A stretch of DNA of 64,000 nt from Prauserella muralis (GTDB lineage: Bacteria; Actinomycetota; Actinomycetes; Mycobacteriales; Pseudonocardiaceae): the NCBI RefSeq assembly GCF_003202285.1, contig NZ_MASW01000001.1, positions 248,001 to 312,000 on the forward strand, read 5' to 3'. This document shows, piece after piece, positions 34,488 to 41,489 of this stretch. Under the pieces are notes generated by a model, which did not search any database, was not told where the DNA came from, and saw nothing but the letters and a program-made list of their open reading frames with translations. The position numbers and the translations under genes were made by a program. Numbering within the stretch: position 1 is the first letter of the stretch; each line of letters begins with the position of its first letter.

Positions 34488-35147
34488 ATGCACACCCACA
34501 CCACCCACAGCACCCGCCGGGCCGTGCTCGCCACCACCGCCGCACTCGCCGCGACCCTCACCCTCACCGGATGCCGCCTACCCACCACACACACCACCAC
34601 CCCCGCACCCGCGGCCACCCCGGTCGCTGGCGCCGTTGACGTGGCGGGATTGCGGGTCGCGCCGGAAGACACCGGCGCCCCCTACGACCGGGACCAGTGG
34701 CCGCACTGGGACTACGTCGGCGACGGCTGCGACACCCGCGACGAGGTTCTGCGCGAGCAGGGCCACGGCGTCCGGGTCGGCGAGGACTGCCGCATCACCG
34801 CCGGACAGTGGACCAGCGCCTACGACGGGCAGGTCGTCACCGACCCGTCCGAGCTGGACATCGACCACGTGGTGCCGCTGGCCGAAGCCGCCCGCTCCGG
34901 CACCCGCCACTGGAGCGAGGCCCAGCGCGAGGCCTACGCCAACGACCCCGCGCTGCTCGTGGCCGTCACCGCCGCCAGCAACCGCGCCAAGGGCGACCAG
35001 GACCCCGCGCACTGGCTGCCCGACCGCGACCGCTGCGGCTACGTGCAGCGCTGGGTCGCGGTCAAACACCGCTACCGACTCACTGTTGATCCCGCCGAGG
35101 CCGCCGCGCTGCGCGGCGTGCTCGCCCGCTGCGGGGGTGATCGGTGA
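34488..35147 (+). CDS. Exported HNH-type nuclease (DUF1524/GmrSD-C-like)
   Basis: This 219-aa protein has a lipoprotein-type signal peptide (VLATTAALAATLTLTGC, cysteine near residue 28), then a nuclease domain with ELDIDHVVPLAEA near 122-134, where aspartate-histidine form the HNH core. The later motif SNRAKGDQDPAHWLPD near 164-179 completes the DUF1524-type fold. Single-domain secreted versions are common in actinobacteria; their target is unknown. Here it lies within an AICE between two HExxH proteins, and its stop overlaps the next start. A role against competing DNA or cells is possible but not shown. Confidence 0.85.
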   Translation: MHTHTTHSTRRAVLATTAALAATLTLTGCRLPTTHTTTPAPAATPVAGAVDVAGLRVAPEDTGAPYDRDQWPHWDYVGDGCDTRDEVLREQGHGVRVGEDCRITAGQWTSAYDGQVVTDPSELDIDHVVPLAEAARSGTRHWSEAQREAYANDPALLVAVTAASNRAKGDQDPAHWLPDRDRCGYVQRWVAVKHRYRLTVDPAEAAALRGVLARCGGDR

Positions 35148-35572
35148 TGGGACTGTTCGGGCCACGCCGCGACCCCGAGGACCCCCGGCAACTGCAGATC
35201 GCCGTGCACGAGCTGGGGCACGCATTCGCCTGGAAGGCCGCCGGGTTCCGGATCAAGGAAATCGTGCACGAGGGCGACAGCGGCTACGTCAACGTCCGCT
35301 GGGACGACGACAACCTCCTCGGCTACGCCATTGGCTGCTGGGGCGGATTCGAGGCCGAAGACAAGTGGATGCGCACCCACGGCAAGCGCGCCAGCCGCTA
35401 CCACTCCAGCCACGACATCAAGAACTTCCGCCACGTCAACCGCGCCCTGGGCAACGACCGCCTGTCCGAAGGCAAGGCCCGCGCCCTGGCCCGCAAGCAC
35501 ATCAACCGGCACTACGCGGCGATCCTCGCCGCCGCCCCGCGGCTGATCGTCAAGGGCCGCCTGTCCCTCTAA
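35147..35572 (+). CDS. Small HELGH-motif protein (metallopeptidase-like)
   Basis: This 141-aa protein has VHELGHAFAWKAAG near residues 20-33, again the HExxH zinc pattern, and CWGGFEAEDKWM near 63-74, where GGFEAE resembles the third-ligand region of the M41-like fold. It ends in a basic helix. Its ATG overlaps the nuclease stop (TGATG), so the nuclease and this protein are coupled. It could process or control the nuclease; that is inference from coupling. Confidence 0.65.
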   Translation: MGLFGPRRDPEDPRQLQIAVHELGHAFAWKAAGFRIKEIVHEGDSGYVNVRWDDDNLLGYAIGCWGGFEAEDKWMRTHGKRASRYHSSHDIKNFRHVNRALGNDRLSEGKARALARKHINRHYAAILAAAPRLIVKGRLSL

Positions 35573-35576
35573 AGCC

Positions 35577-35623
35577 GCTGCCGGGCCGATGACCGGCCCC
35601 CGGAGCCTCACCGGCCCGGCAGC
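35577..35623. terminator. Perfect 12-bp inverted repeat after the HELGH gene
   Basis: GCTGCCGGGCCG at 35577-35588 pairs exactly with CGGCCCGGCAGC at 35612-35623 over a 23-base loop. It starts 5 bp after the stop codon and precedes a good ribosome site of the next gene, so it probably ends or weakens the upstream transcript. Confidence 0.6.
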
Positions 35624-35653
35624 CCCCACACCACCCCACGTCGGAGGAACCCG

Positions 35654-36178
35654 TTGAACACCACTGCCACCGCTGTAGCGCTAACCGACCCGGAACGCCA
35701 GTTCGTCGGCTGCCTGCTCTGGCTGCCCCACCACACCGCCCGCGCGGTGCTGGCCGGCATGCGCGCCACCGACCTGGCCGACCCCATGACCGCACACGTC
35801 CTACACCTGGTGATCGAGGTTGTGGCCGCCGGGCAGGCGCCCGCACCGGTCACCGTCTACACCCACGCCACCGCCACCGGCCACGCCCCCGGCGAGCACC
35901 GCCGCCACTGGCTCGCCCGCTGGCTGGCCGACACCTACAGCCACACCCCCACCCCCGTGCCCGATGTCGCCTGGCACCTCAAAACCGCCGTCCTCGAGGC
36001 CGCCTGGCGCCGCGCCCTCACCACCCACGCCCGGCGCCTGCTGCACGCCACCGAGCACACGCCGACCGAGCTGCTCGCCGAGCTCGCCGACGACACCGAA
36101 GCCGCCGACGAACTCTGGACCCGCTACCGCCAGGCCCTGGCCGAGGTGGCCCCGAACCGGCTGGAGGTGGCCGCCTGA
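35654..36178 (+). CDS. DnaB N-terminal-domain-like replication protein
   Basis: This 174-aa protein resembles the isolated N-terminal domain of the replicative helicase DnaB: TDPERQFVGCLLWLPHHTARAVLAGM (seen by its core ERQFVGCLLW near residues 14-23) and LADPMTAHVLHLVIEVVAAG. It has no helicase domain. Such fragments occur in actinobacterial elements and may recruit the host helicase or primase. It uses a TTG start with a CGGAGGAA site. The WhiB gene follows with a 1-bp overlap. Confidence 0.72.
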   Translation: MNTTATAVALTDPERQFVGCLLWLPHHTARAVLAGMRATDLADPMTAHVLHLVIEVVAAGQAPAPVTVYTHATATGHAPGEHRRHWLARWLADTYSHTPTPVPDVAWHLKTAVLEAAWRRALTTHARRLLHATEHTPTELLAELADDTEAADELWTRYRQALAEVAPNRLEVAA

Positions 36179-36648
36179 TGCCCGCCCGACGCACCCACAC
36201 CGGCCCCACCCGCGCCGTCCACGTCCCCGGCCGCGCCACCGTGCCCCGCCTGTCCTGGGCCGACTTCGGCCTCCAACCGGGTGAGCTGGACTGGCAAACC
36301 CACGCCGCCTGCGCCGCGCCCGACATCGACCCGGACCTGTTCTTCCCCGAACCCCGCCAGGCGGCCCAAGCCCAACGGATCTGCGCGGCCTGCCCCGTGC
36401 GCCAGCAATGCCAGGCCCACGCCCAACGGCACCGCGAGCGACACGGCATCTGGGGCGGCCTGAGCACCCGCAAACTGCCGCGCACCCGCCAACCCGGACA
36501 CGCCGCCACCCGCCAACGCGCGGTGGCCGTCGCCCGGCTCACCCGCGCCGGACTGACCTCGGTCCAGATCGCCCAACGGCTCGACCTCAGCCCCCGCACC
36601 ATCGACCGCTACCGCGCCCACCACCAACGCCTGGAGGAAGCCGCCTGA
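36178..36648 (+). CDS. WhiB-family iron-sulfur protein with C-terminal helix-turn-helix
   Basis: This 156-aa protein has the WhiB [4Fe-4S] domain at about residues 38-100. The four cysteines are in HAACAA, then ICAACPVRQQC, and the typical turn GIWGGLS follows near 92-98. Unlike host WhiB proteins it continues into a LuxR/Trip-type helix-turn-helix (VARLTRAGLTSVQIAQRL and SPRTIDRYRAHH, about 118-150). WhiB proteins bind sigma factor and respond to redox or nitric oxide; element- and phage-borne copies can interfere with host regulation. The methyltransferase gene overlaps its stop. Confidence 0.9.
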   Translation: MPARRTHTGPTRAVHVPGRATVPRLSWADFGLQPGELDWQTHAACAAPDIDPDLFFPEPRQAAQAQRICAACPVRQQCQAHAQRHRERHGIWGGLSTRKLPRTRQPGHAATRQRAVAVARLTRAGLTSVQIAQRLDLSPRTIDRYRAHHQRLEEAA

Positions 36649-37412
36649 TGAACGTCCTCTCGCTGTTCTCGGGAATCGGCGGGCTCGAACTCGGCCTGGA
36701 ACGGGCCGGAATGACCACTGTCGGCCAAGTCGAACTCGATCCGTTCTGCCGTTCCATCCTCGCCCGTCACTGGCCGGAGGTACCCCAGCATGACGACGTC
36801 CGCACCACCCCCGAATGGTGGGCAAGCGCTGTTCGACCCGCCGTCGACCTCGTCGCCGGCGGATTCCCCTGCCAACCCTTCTCCAGCGCCGGGCGCCGGC
36901 GCGGCGTCGCCGACGAACGCTGGGGCTGGCCCTGGATGGAACGAGTCATTCGCCTGGTTCGACCCCGCTACGTCCTCGTGGAAAACGTCGCAGCTCTGCT
37001 TGATGACGGCGACGCCTTCGGATGGGTCCTGCGTGACCTGGCCGCGCTCGGGTTCGATGCGCAGTGGTCAGTGCTCTCGGCGTGCGCCGTGGGTGCCCCA
37101 CACACACGCGAACGCCTGTTCCTCCTGGCCCACCCCCACAGCCTCGATGGGCCGCCGCGGCTGGGGCCTGGGCACGGGCGGCCGCTACCGCCCCGACGTG
37201 GAGGCCCGCATCCGTGGCCTGATCCGATCCACGGGCTGCTGGCGACCCCACCCGACTCAACTGGAATGGCTGATGGGGTTCCCCCAGAGCTGGACGGCCC
37301 CCGCGTCCACGCACTCGGCAACGCAGTCGTGCCCCAGGTCGCCGAACACATCGGCCACCTGATCATGCGCTCTCACCACACGCATAGCGACCAAGCCGAG
37401 GAGGCCGCCTAA
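36648..37412 (+). CDS. C5-cytosine DNA methyltransferase (possibly frame-compensated)
   Basis: This 254-aa methyltransferase has motif I (LFSGIGGLELGLE, residues 5-17), the catalytic GGFPCQPFS near 70-78, motif VI RYVLVENVAAL near 102-112, motif VIII PHTRERLFLLA near 149-159, and motif X ALGNAVVPQ near 223-231. Between about 160 and 215 this frame becomes proline/arginine-rich and unlike the family, while the +1 frame has codon bias and the motif LEWLMGFPQSWT. Either two compensating shifts (C-runs lie near both joins) or a second overlapping gene explains this. No restriction enzyme is adjacent, so an anti-restriction role is likely. Confidence 0.85.
   Translation: MNVLSLFSGIGGLELGLERAGMTTVGQVELDPFCRSILARHWPEVPQHDDVRTTPEWWASAVRPAVDLVAGGFPCQPFSSAGRRRGVADERWGWPWMERVIRLVRPRYVLVENVAALLDDGDAFGWVLRDLAALGFDAQWSVLSACAVGAPHTRERLFLLAHPHSLDGPPRLGPGHGRPLPPRRGGPHPWPDPIHGLLATPPDSTGMADGVPPELDGPRVHALGNAVVPQVAEHIGHLIMRSHHTHSDQAEEAA
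36790..37362 (+). CDS. Overlapping +1 reading frame inside the methyltransferase gene (190 aa)
   Basis: This frame lies wholly inside the methyltransferase gene and encodes 190 aa. It contains SSWKTSQLCL near residues 62-71, TWPRSGSMRSG near 82-92, WPTPTASMG near 116-124 and LEWLMGFPQSWT near 165-176. These are motifs I recognise from C-terminal parts of phage and element cytosine methyltransferases. Codon use in its second half is typical of the element, unlike the main frame there. It may be an overprinted second gene, or its second half may be the true end of the methyltransferase after frame errors. Start is uncertain. Confidence 0.45.
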   Translation: MTTSAPPPNGGQALFDPPSTSSPADSPANPSPAPGAGAASPTNAGAGPGWNESFAWFDPATSSWKTSQLCLMTATPSDGSCVTWPRSGSMRSGQCSRRAPWVPHTHANACSSWPTPTASMGRRGWGLGTGGRYRPDVEARIRGLIRSTGCWRPHPTQLEWLMGFPQSWTAPASTHSATQSCPRSPNTSAT

Positions 37413-37846
37413 TGACCACCCACACCGCCACACGCGCTGTCGAGGGTCGGCGGGCGTTGTCGATCCGCCAACCTTGGGCCGCGCTGATCCTGGCCGGACA
37501 CAAACCGGTCGAAAACCGGACCTGGGGCACCCGCTGGCGCGGTGTGCTGCTGCTGCACGCCGGACAACGCCCCGACCCCCACGCCACCACCCTGGCCGCC
37601 CGCTACGGCATCACCAGCCCACCCACCGGCGCCTACCTCGGCACCGCCGTGCTCGCCGACGTCCACCACGACCGCGACTGCGGTGGCTGCACCGCATGGA
37701 GCGAACCCGGCGTGTGGCACTGGGTACTCACCCACCCCCGCGCGTTCGCCGAACCCATCCGCGCACCCGGCCAACGCGGCCTCTACACCCCGCCCACCGC
37801 CATCACCACCCACGCCACCGTGCGTGCCGTGGAGGAGGTTGCCTGA
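37412..37846 (+). CDS. ASCH-domain protein
   Basis: This 144-aa protein has the ASCH fold (PUA-like). The signature is ALSIRQPWAALILAGHKPVENRTW, recognised by IRQPWAALILAG near residues 18-29 and VENRTW at 33-38. ASCH proteins may bind RNA or act as small hydrolases (N4-acetylcytidine amidohydrolase). It overlaps the methyltransferase stop by 1 bp and the next gene start by 1 bp, so it is part of the same unit and may concern modified nucleobases; that is inference. Confidence 0.87.
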   Translation: MTTHTATRAVEGRRALSIRQPWAALILAGHKPVENRTWGTRWRGVLLLHAGQRPDPHATTLAARYGITSPPTGAYLGTAVLADVHHDRDCGGCTAWSEPGVWHWVLTHPRAFAEPIRAPGQRGLYTPPTAITTHATVRAVEEVA

Positions 37847-39312
37847 TGACGAACCCGGATGCCGTCACCGCGATCGACACCGCCCTCGCCGACGTCGCCG
37901 AGCCGGACTGGTCCGCGCCGTGCGCGTGCTGCGGGAACCCACGCGGTGACTCGCCCTCCCCGGACTTCTGCTCGGAGGAGTGCCAGACACGCTGGCACCT
38001 CGCCGACACCGACACCGGCGGGGTCACCGATGGCGGCGCGGCACCGGACACCACCCTGCCCGAAGCCGCCCCCGCACGGCCCCTCACCTGGCTCGGCCCC
38101 GCCCCGGCGGGCGCGCGGGCCGGGCACGAGGTGCTGGACACCGTGCGCGAGTTCGTCGCCCGCTACTCGGCATTCCCCAGCGAACACTGCGCCGCGATGC
38201 TGGCGCTGTGGTACGCCCACACCCACGCCGCCGACCACTTCTACGTCACCCCCCGGCTGATCCTCGACTCCGCCGAACCCGGCAGCGGCAAAACCCGCGT
38301 GCTCGAAGTCGCCCAATTCCTCGTCCGCGCACCCGAAATGACCATCTCCGCCACCACCGCCGCGCTGTTCCGCATGGTCGCCGACGGCCCCATCACCATC
38401 CTCTTCGACGAAGTGGACGCGATCTTCAACCTGAAGAACGGAGGCAACCACGAAGACCTGCGCGCCCTGCTCAACGCCGGATACAAACGCTCCGCCACCA
38501 TCGCCCGCTGCGTCGGCGACGCCCGCGCCATGAAAGTCGAAAAGTTCCCGGTCTACGCGCCCGCCGCCCTTGCCGGGATCGCCGGACACATGCCCGCCAC
38601 CATCACCACCCGCGCCATCACCGTGCACATGAAACGCCGCCGCGCCGACGAACCCGTCGCCGAGTTCTGGGAAGAAGACGTCGAACGCGAAGCCCGCCCC
38701 ATCCGCGACGCCCTGGCCGCCTGGATGGAAACCATCGCCGAACACGTCGGGCGGTCACGGCCGGACATGCCCACCGGCGTGCGCGACCGCCCCGCCGAAA
38801 TCTGGCGACCCCTCATCGCCATCGCCGACGCCGCCGGAGACCACTGGCCCACCACCGCCCGCACCGCCTGCCAACACTTCGTCACCCACGCCGCCACCCA
38901 ACCCGACAGCATCGGCATCCGCCTGCTCGCCGACCTCCAAACCCTGTTCACCACCCGCGACACCGACCGCATGACCACCGCCGACATCCTCACCGCCCTC
39001 CACGGCCACGACGAATCACCCTGGGCCGACCTCCAAGGCAAACCCCTCGACGCCCGCCGGCTGGGCAAGCTGCTCGGCAAGTACGGCGTGCGCTCGACCA
39101 ACATCAAACAAACCGGCGGCGGGGTCGCCAAGGGCTACCGCCTCGACGGCGACGGCGGCCTCGCCGACGCCTGGAGCCGCTACCTGCCTGTAGCCGCTAC
39201 CTCCGCTACCACCGCTGCCCCGCAGGTCAACCCGGTAGCGGATACCGAACCGGTAGCGGATACATCCGCTACCCCCACCACCGAGCCACCCGAGCCCGAA
39301 CCGGACGGGTAG
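37846..39312 (+). CDS. DUF3631-type ATPase, putative element replication protein
   Basis: This 488-aa protein has a cysteine cluster at about residues 25-46 (CACCGN and CSEEC), a possible zinc finger, then a P-loop ATPase with Walker A EPGSGKTRV near 143-151 and Walker B ITILFDEVDAIF near 183-194. A DUF3631 domain covers about 290-430. DUF3631 proteins sit in AICEs and related plasmids where a replication initiator is expected. Its last 50 codons are written in iteron-like repeats that continue past the stop, so the coding tail (VADTEPVADTSAT) is shaped by the DNA repeats. The stop codon is inside a repeat. Confidence 0.8.
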   Translation: MTNPDAVTAIDTALADVAEPDWSAPCACCGNPRGDSPSPDFCSEECQTRWHLADTDTGGVTDGGAAPDTTLPEAAPARPLTWLGPAPAGARAGHEVLDTVREFVARYSAFPSEHCAAMLALWYAHTHAADHFYVTPRLILDSAEPGSGKTRVLEVAQFLVRAPEMTISATTAALFRMVADGPITILFDEVDAIFNLKNGGNHEDLRALLNAGYKRSATIARCVGDARAMKVEKFPVYAPAALAGIAGHMPATITTRAITVHMKRRRADEPVAEFWEEDVEREARPIRDALAAWMETIAEHVGRSRPDMPTGVRDRPAEIWRPLIAIADAAGDHWPTTARTACQHFVTHAATQPDSIGIRLLADLQTLFTTRDTDRMTTADILTALHGHDESPWADLQGKPLDARRLGKLLGKYGVRSTNIKQTGGGVAKGYRLDGDGGLADAWSRYLPVAATSATTAAPQVNPVADTEPVADTSATPTTEPPEPEPDG

Positions 39313-39392
39313 CGGATACATCCGCTACCACCGATCCATCCGCTACCCCACTGACCAGGCAAGTAGCGCCGGTAGCGGAGGTAGCGGATACC
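39191..39392. repeat. Iteron-like GGTAGCGGAT array, candidate origin of replication
   Basis: At least nine copies of GTAGCGG (or its complement CCGCTAC) fall in about 200 bp. Two are perfect 22-bp palindromes made of GGTAGCGGAT arms around AC, at 39252-39273 and 39308-39329. Others are at 39194, 39203, 39234, 39338, 39371 and 39380. The array overlaps the 3' end of the putative replication gene and fills the gap to xis. This layout is typical of an iteron origin bound by its Rep protein. Confidence 0.75.
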
Positions 39393-39478
39393 ACCAGCCC
39401 CCGCCAACCGATACCTGAGGAGGCCCCCGTGTTCATCACCCGCCACCGCAGCCACCACACCGGGGAGACACACCACGC

Positions 39479-39784
39479 ATGGCCACCGCACAGGAACTAA
39501 GCCAGCTCGCCGCGACCCTCGCCAAGCTCGCCGACACCATCGCCGAACGCGAGACCGCGCCACCCGAGCAACCAGCACCCAAGCCGACACCCGAACGGAT
39601 CATGCTCACCGCCGAGGAAGCCGCCGAACGACTCGGCATCGGCCGAACCCTCATCTACCGGCTCATCCGACACGGCGAGATCGAATCCGTCCGCATCGGC
39701 CGACTCCGCCGCATACCCGCCACCGCAGTCCACGACTACGCCACACGACTCATCAACGGCACCGCCACCACGCACGCCGCCTGA
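39479..39784 (+). CDS. Excisionase-like HTH protein (Xis)
   Basis: This 101-aa protein has a MerR/HTH_17-type winged helix at about residues 42-90 (LTAEEAAERLGIGRTLIYRL and IRHGEIESVRIGRLRRIP), the form found in most AICE excisionases. An Ala/Leu-rich N-terminal helix precedes it. It lies 16 bp upstream of int, as in pSAM2 and its relatives, and would bias the integrase towards excision. The ATG is chosen by position; the iteron array ends shortly before it. Confidence 0.88.
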   Translation: MATAQELSQLAATLAKLADTIAERETAPPEQPAPKPTPERIMLTAEEAAERLGIGRTLIYRLIRHGEIESVRIGRLRRIPATAVHDYATRLINGTATTHAA

Positions 39785-39800
39785 GGCACCAGGGAGACGC

Positions 39801-41153
39801 ATGGCCGGAAGAAAACGCACAGAGGGCACCCGCGCCCCGAACGGCACGAGCAGCATCTACCAAGGCAACGACGGCTACTGGCACGGCCGAGTCACCGTCG
39901 GCGTGAAAGACAACGGCAAGCCCGACCGGCGGCACGTCCAAGCCATGACGCAGGCAGAGGTGGCCCGGAAAGTCCGGAAGCTCGAACGCGAACGCGACGC
40001 GGGCACGGTGCGCAAGCCAGGCAAGGAATGGACCATCGAGCGGTGGTTGCTCCACTGGTACGAGCACATCGCGGTCCCGAACGTCCGCTACAAGACGCAG
40101 GCCTACTACCGAACAGCGGTAGAGAAGTATCTCGTACCGGGCATCGGGGCACACAAGCTCAGCAGGTTGGAGCCAGAGCACATCGAACGGCTGTACGCAC
40201 GCCTGCGCAAACAGGGCGCCAAGTCCGCGACGCTGCAACAAGTGCACATCGCCCTCCGGGCCGCGCTCAACGAGGCCGAGCGACGTGAGCGGCTGACACG
40301 TAACCCCATCCGGGCCGTCCGCGCTCCCAAGATCGAGGAAACCGAGATCGAGCCACTGACCGTGGACGATGCGAAGGCGATTCTGCGGGTCGCGCACGGA
40401 CGGAGGAACGGCGTCCGTTGGGCCGTGGCGCTAGCGCTCGGGCTTCGGCAGGGAGAGGCCCTGGGGCTCAAGTGGGCGGACCTGGCCGTCGAATGGCACC
40501 ACGGCTGCTCGAATGACAACCCGTGTCGAGAGGGCAGCGCGCGTGCCTGCCCACAGGCGCAGGTCACAGGAATGCTCACCGTACGCCGGGCGTTGCAACG
40601 GCAGAGCTGGCAGCATGGCTGTGAGCCGGGTGACGGCTGCGGGCGCAAGCGCGGAGCCGACTGTCCGAAGAGGCACAGCGGCGGGCTGGTCGTCGTGGAG
40701 CCGAAGTCGCGGGCCGGTCGTCGCGTCGTCAGCGTCCCGCCTCCCCTTGTGCTCGCCCTGCTGGAGCACCGGCAAGCACAGGACGAGGAACGGGTGCGTG
40801 CGGCGGACCTGTGGCACGACGGCGGCTGGATGTTCGCACAACCAACCGGCAAGCCGACCGATCCACGCGCCGACTACGGCGAGTGGAAGGACGTGCTCAA
40901 AGCGGCGGGTGTGCGAGAGGCCCGGCTACACGATGCCCGGCACACGGCCGCCACGTTCCTGCTCGTGCTCGGCGTGGCCCAGCGCGCGGTGATGGACGTC
41001 ATGGGTTGGTCGAAGATCGACATGGCTCAGCGCTACCAGCACGTACCTGACGAACTCCGCCGCAACATCGCCTCCCAGCTCGGCGGGCTGCTGTGGCAAG
41101 CCTCCGGCGAGGGCGGTGACGACGACCCGGAGGGCGCTGGGGCATCCGCCTGA
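39801..41153 (+). CDS. Tyrosine-type site-specific integrase
   Basis: This 450-aa recombinase integrates and excises the element. An N-terminal AP2-like arm-binding domain (about residues 10-60, GNDGYWHGRVTVGVKDNGKP) and SAM-like core-binding domain (about 75-160) precede the catalytic domain. The active site shows arginine in GLRQGEALGLKW near 212-220, HxxR in LHDARHTAATF near 374, and the nucleophilic tyrosine in AQRYQHV near 410. A cysteine/histidine-rich insert (HHGCSNDNPC, HGCEPGDGCG, CPKRHSG; about 233-295) may bind zinc and is common in actinobacterial integrases of this branch. It lies 77 bp from attR. Confidence 0.95.
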   Translation: MAGRKRTEGTRAPNGTSSIYQGNDGYWHGRVTVGVKDNGKPDRRHVQAMTQAEVARKVRKLERERDAGTVRKPGKEWTIERWLLHWYEHIAVPNVRYKTQAYYRTAVEKYLVPGIGAHKLSRLEPEHIERLYARLRKQGAKSATLQQVHIALRAALNEAERRERLTRNPIRAVRAPKIEETEIEPLTVDDAKAILRVAHGRRNGVRWAVALALGLRQGEALGLKWADLAVEWHHGCSNDNPCREGSARACPQAQVTGMLTVRRALQRQSWQHGCEPGDGCGRKRGADCPKRHSGGLVVVEPKSRAGRRVVSVPPPLVLALLEHRQAQDEERVRAADLWHDGGWMFAQPTGKPTDPRADYGEWKDVLKAAGVREARLHDARHTAATFLLVLGVAQRAVMDVMGWSKIDMAQRYQHVPDELRRNIASQLGGLLWQASGEGGDDDPEGAGASA

Positions 41154-41157
41154 AGAG

Positions 41158-41182
41158 GACAACTGAGACGGAAACTGAGACG
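41158..41182. promoter_or_regulatory. Right arm-type repeats (TGAGACG pair)
   Basis: GACAACTGAGACG (41158-41170) is directly followed by AACTGAGACG (41173-41182). The same 13-bp sequence occurs 21 kb away near attL. Two sites at each end, close to the crossover repeats, fit integrase arm-type or Xis sites. Confidence 0.5.
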
Positions 41183-41188
41183 AACGCA

Positions 41189-41225
41189 GACCAGGGGGTT
41201 TCCGGATTACGGAAACCCCCTGGTC
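41189..41225. terminator. Perfect hairpin between int and tRNA-Thr (element-borne terminator)
   Basis: A perfect 16-bp stem, GACCAGGGGGTTTCCG against CGGAAACCCCCTGGTC, closes a GATTA loop. It lies behind int on the plus strand and behind the tRNA on the minus strand, so it can end both. It belongs to the element and replaces the host hairpin left at 19902-19932. Confidence 0.85.
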
Positions 41226-41230
41226 AGGAG

Positions 41231-41274
41231 TGAGCCGGCAACAGGACTCGAACCTGCGACCTGCTGTTTACAAG
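41231..41274 (-). other. attR: right direct repeat of the integrated element
   Basis: These 44 bases are identical to attL. They form the 3' part of the intact tRNA-Thr gene plus two bases beyond it. Integration here restores a full tRNA, as in most tRNA-targeting elements. Confidence 0.93.
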
Positions 41275-41305
41275 ACAGCTGCTCTACCAACTGAGCTATA
41301 CCGGC
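41233..41305 (-). tRNA. tRNA-Thr (anticodon TGT)
   Basis: A 73-nt cloverleaf can be folded on the minus strand. The acceptor stem is GCCGGTA/TGCCGGC, the D-stem GCTC/GAGC with loop AGTTGGTA, the anticodon stem GCTGT/ACAGC with loop CTTGTAA (anticodon TGT), and the T-arm has the TTCGAGT loop. The discriminator is T and the CCA is not encoded. Its 3' half serves as the integration site of the element. Confidence 0.95.
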
Positions 41306-41489
41306 CTTGCGGATCTCACTATATCCGCCGCCGGTTCACACGAGTGCTCACCGGTGACCGGCGAGCTAAATTGGCAGGGGGTCGACGGGGGTCGTGATCT
41401 AGCAACGTGGCGGACGCCACTGTCGCCAGTATGCAACGGCAAGGGCATGTCGGTCGATGCTCTGCGGGAACCTGCGAGGAGGTGGGCGA

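Larger units (their letters stand above)
19940..41274. mobile_element. Actinomycete integrative and conjugative element (AICE) in tRNA-Thr
   Basis: An AICE of about 21.3 kb is bounded by identical 44-bp repeats, with the intact tRNA-Thr and a tyrosine integrase at the right end. It has the pSAM2-like set: xis, int, a single FtsK-type translocase, Spd-like membrane proteins, a GntR repressor, an XRE regulator and a putative replication ATPase with iterons. Cargo sits at the left: a lipoprotein, a giant AT-richer protein and an APH-like kinase. All core genes look intact, so the element may still be mobile; activity is not shown by sequence. Confidence 0.93.

Noticed and set aside
39191-39392. 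Low-complexity coding tail of the DUF3631 protein
   Set aside because: Repeats continue on both strands past the stop codon with perfect palindromes, so a DNA-level function explains them better than protein sequence.
41457-41489. Earlier start for the ThrE-like exporter
   Set aside because: The later ATG has a GGAGG site at proper spacing, and the extra residues look non-coding.
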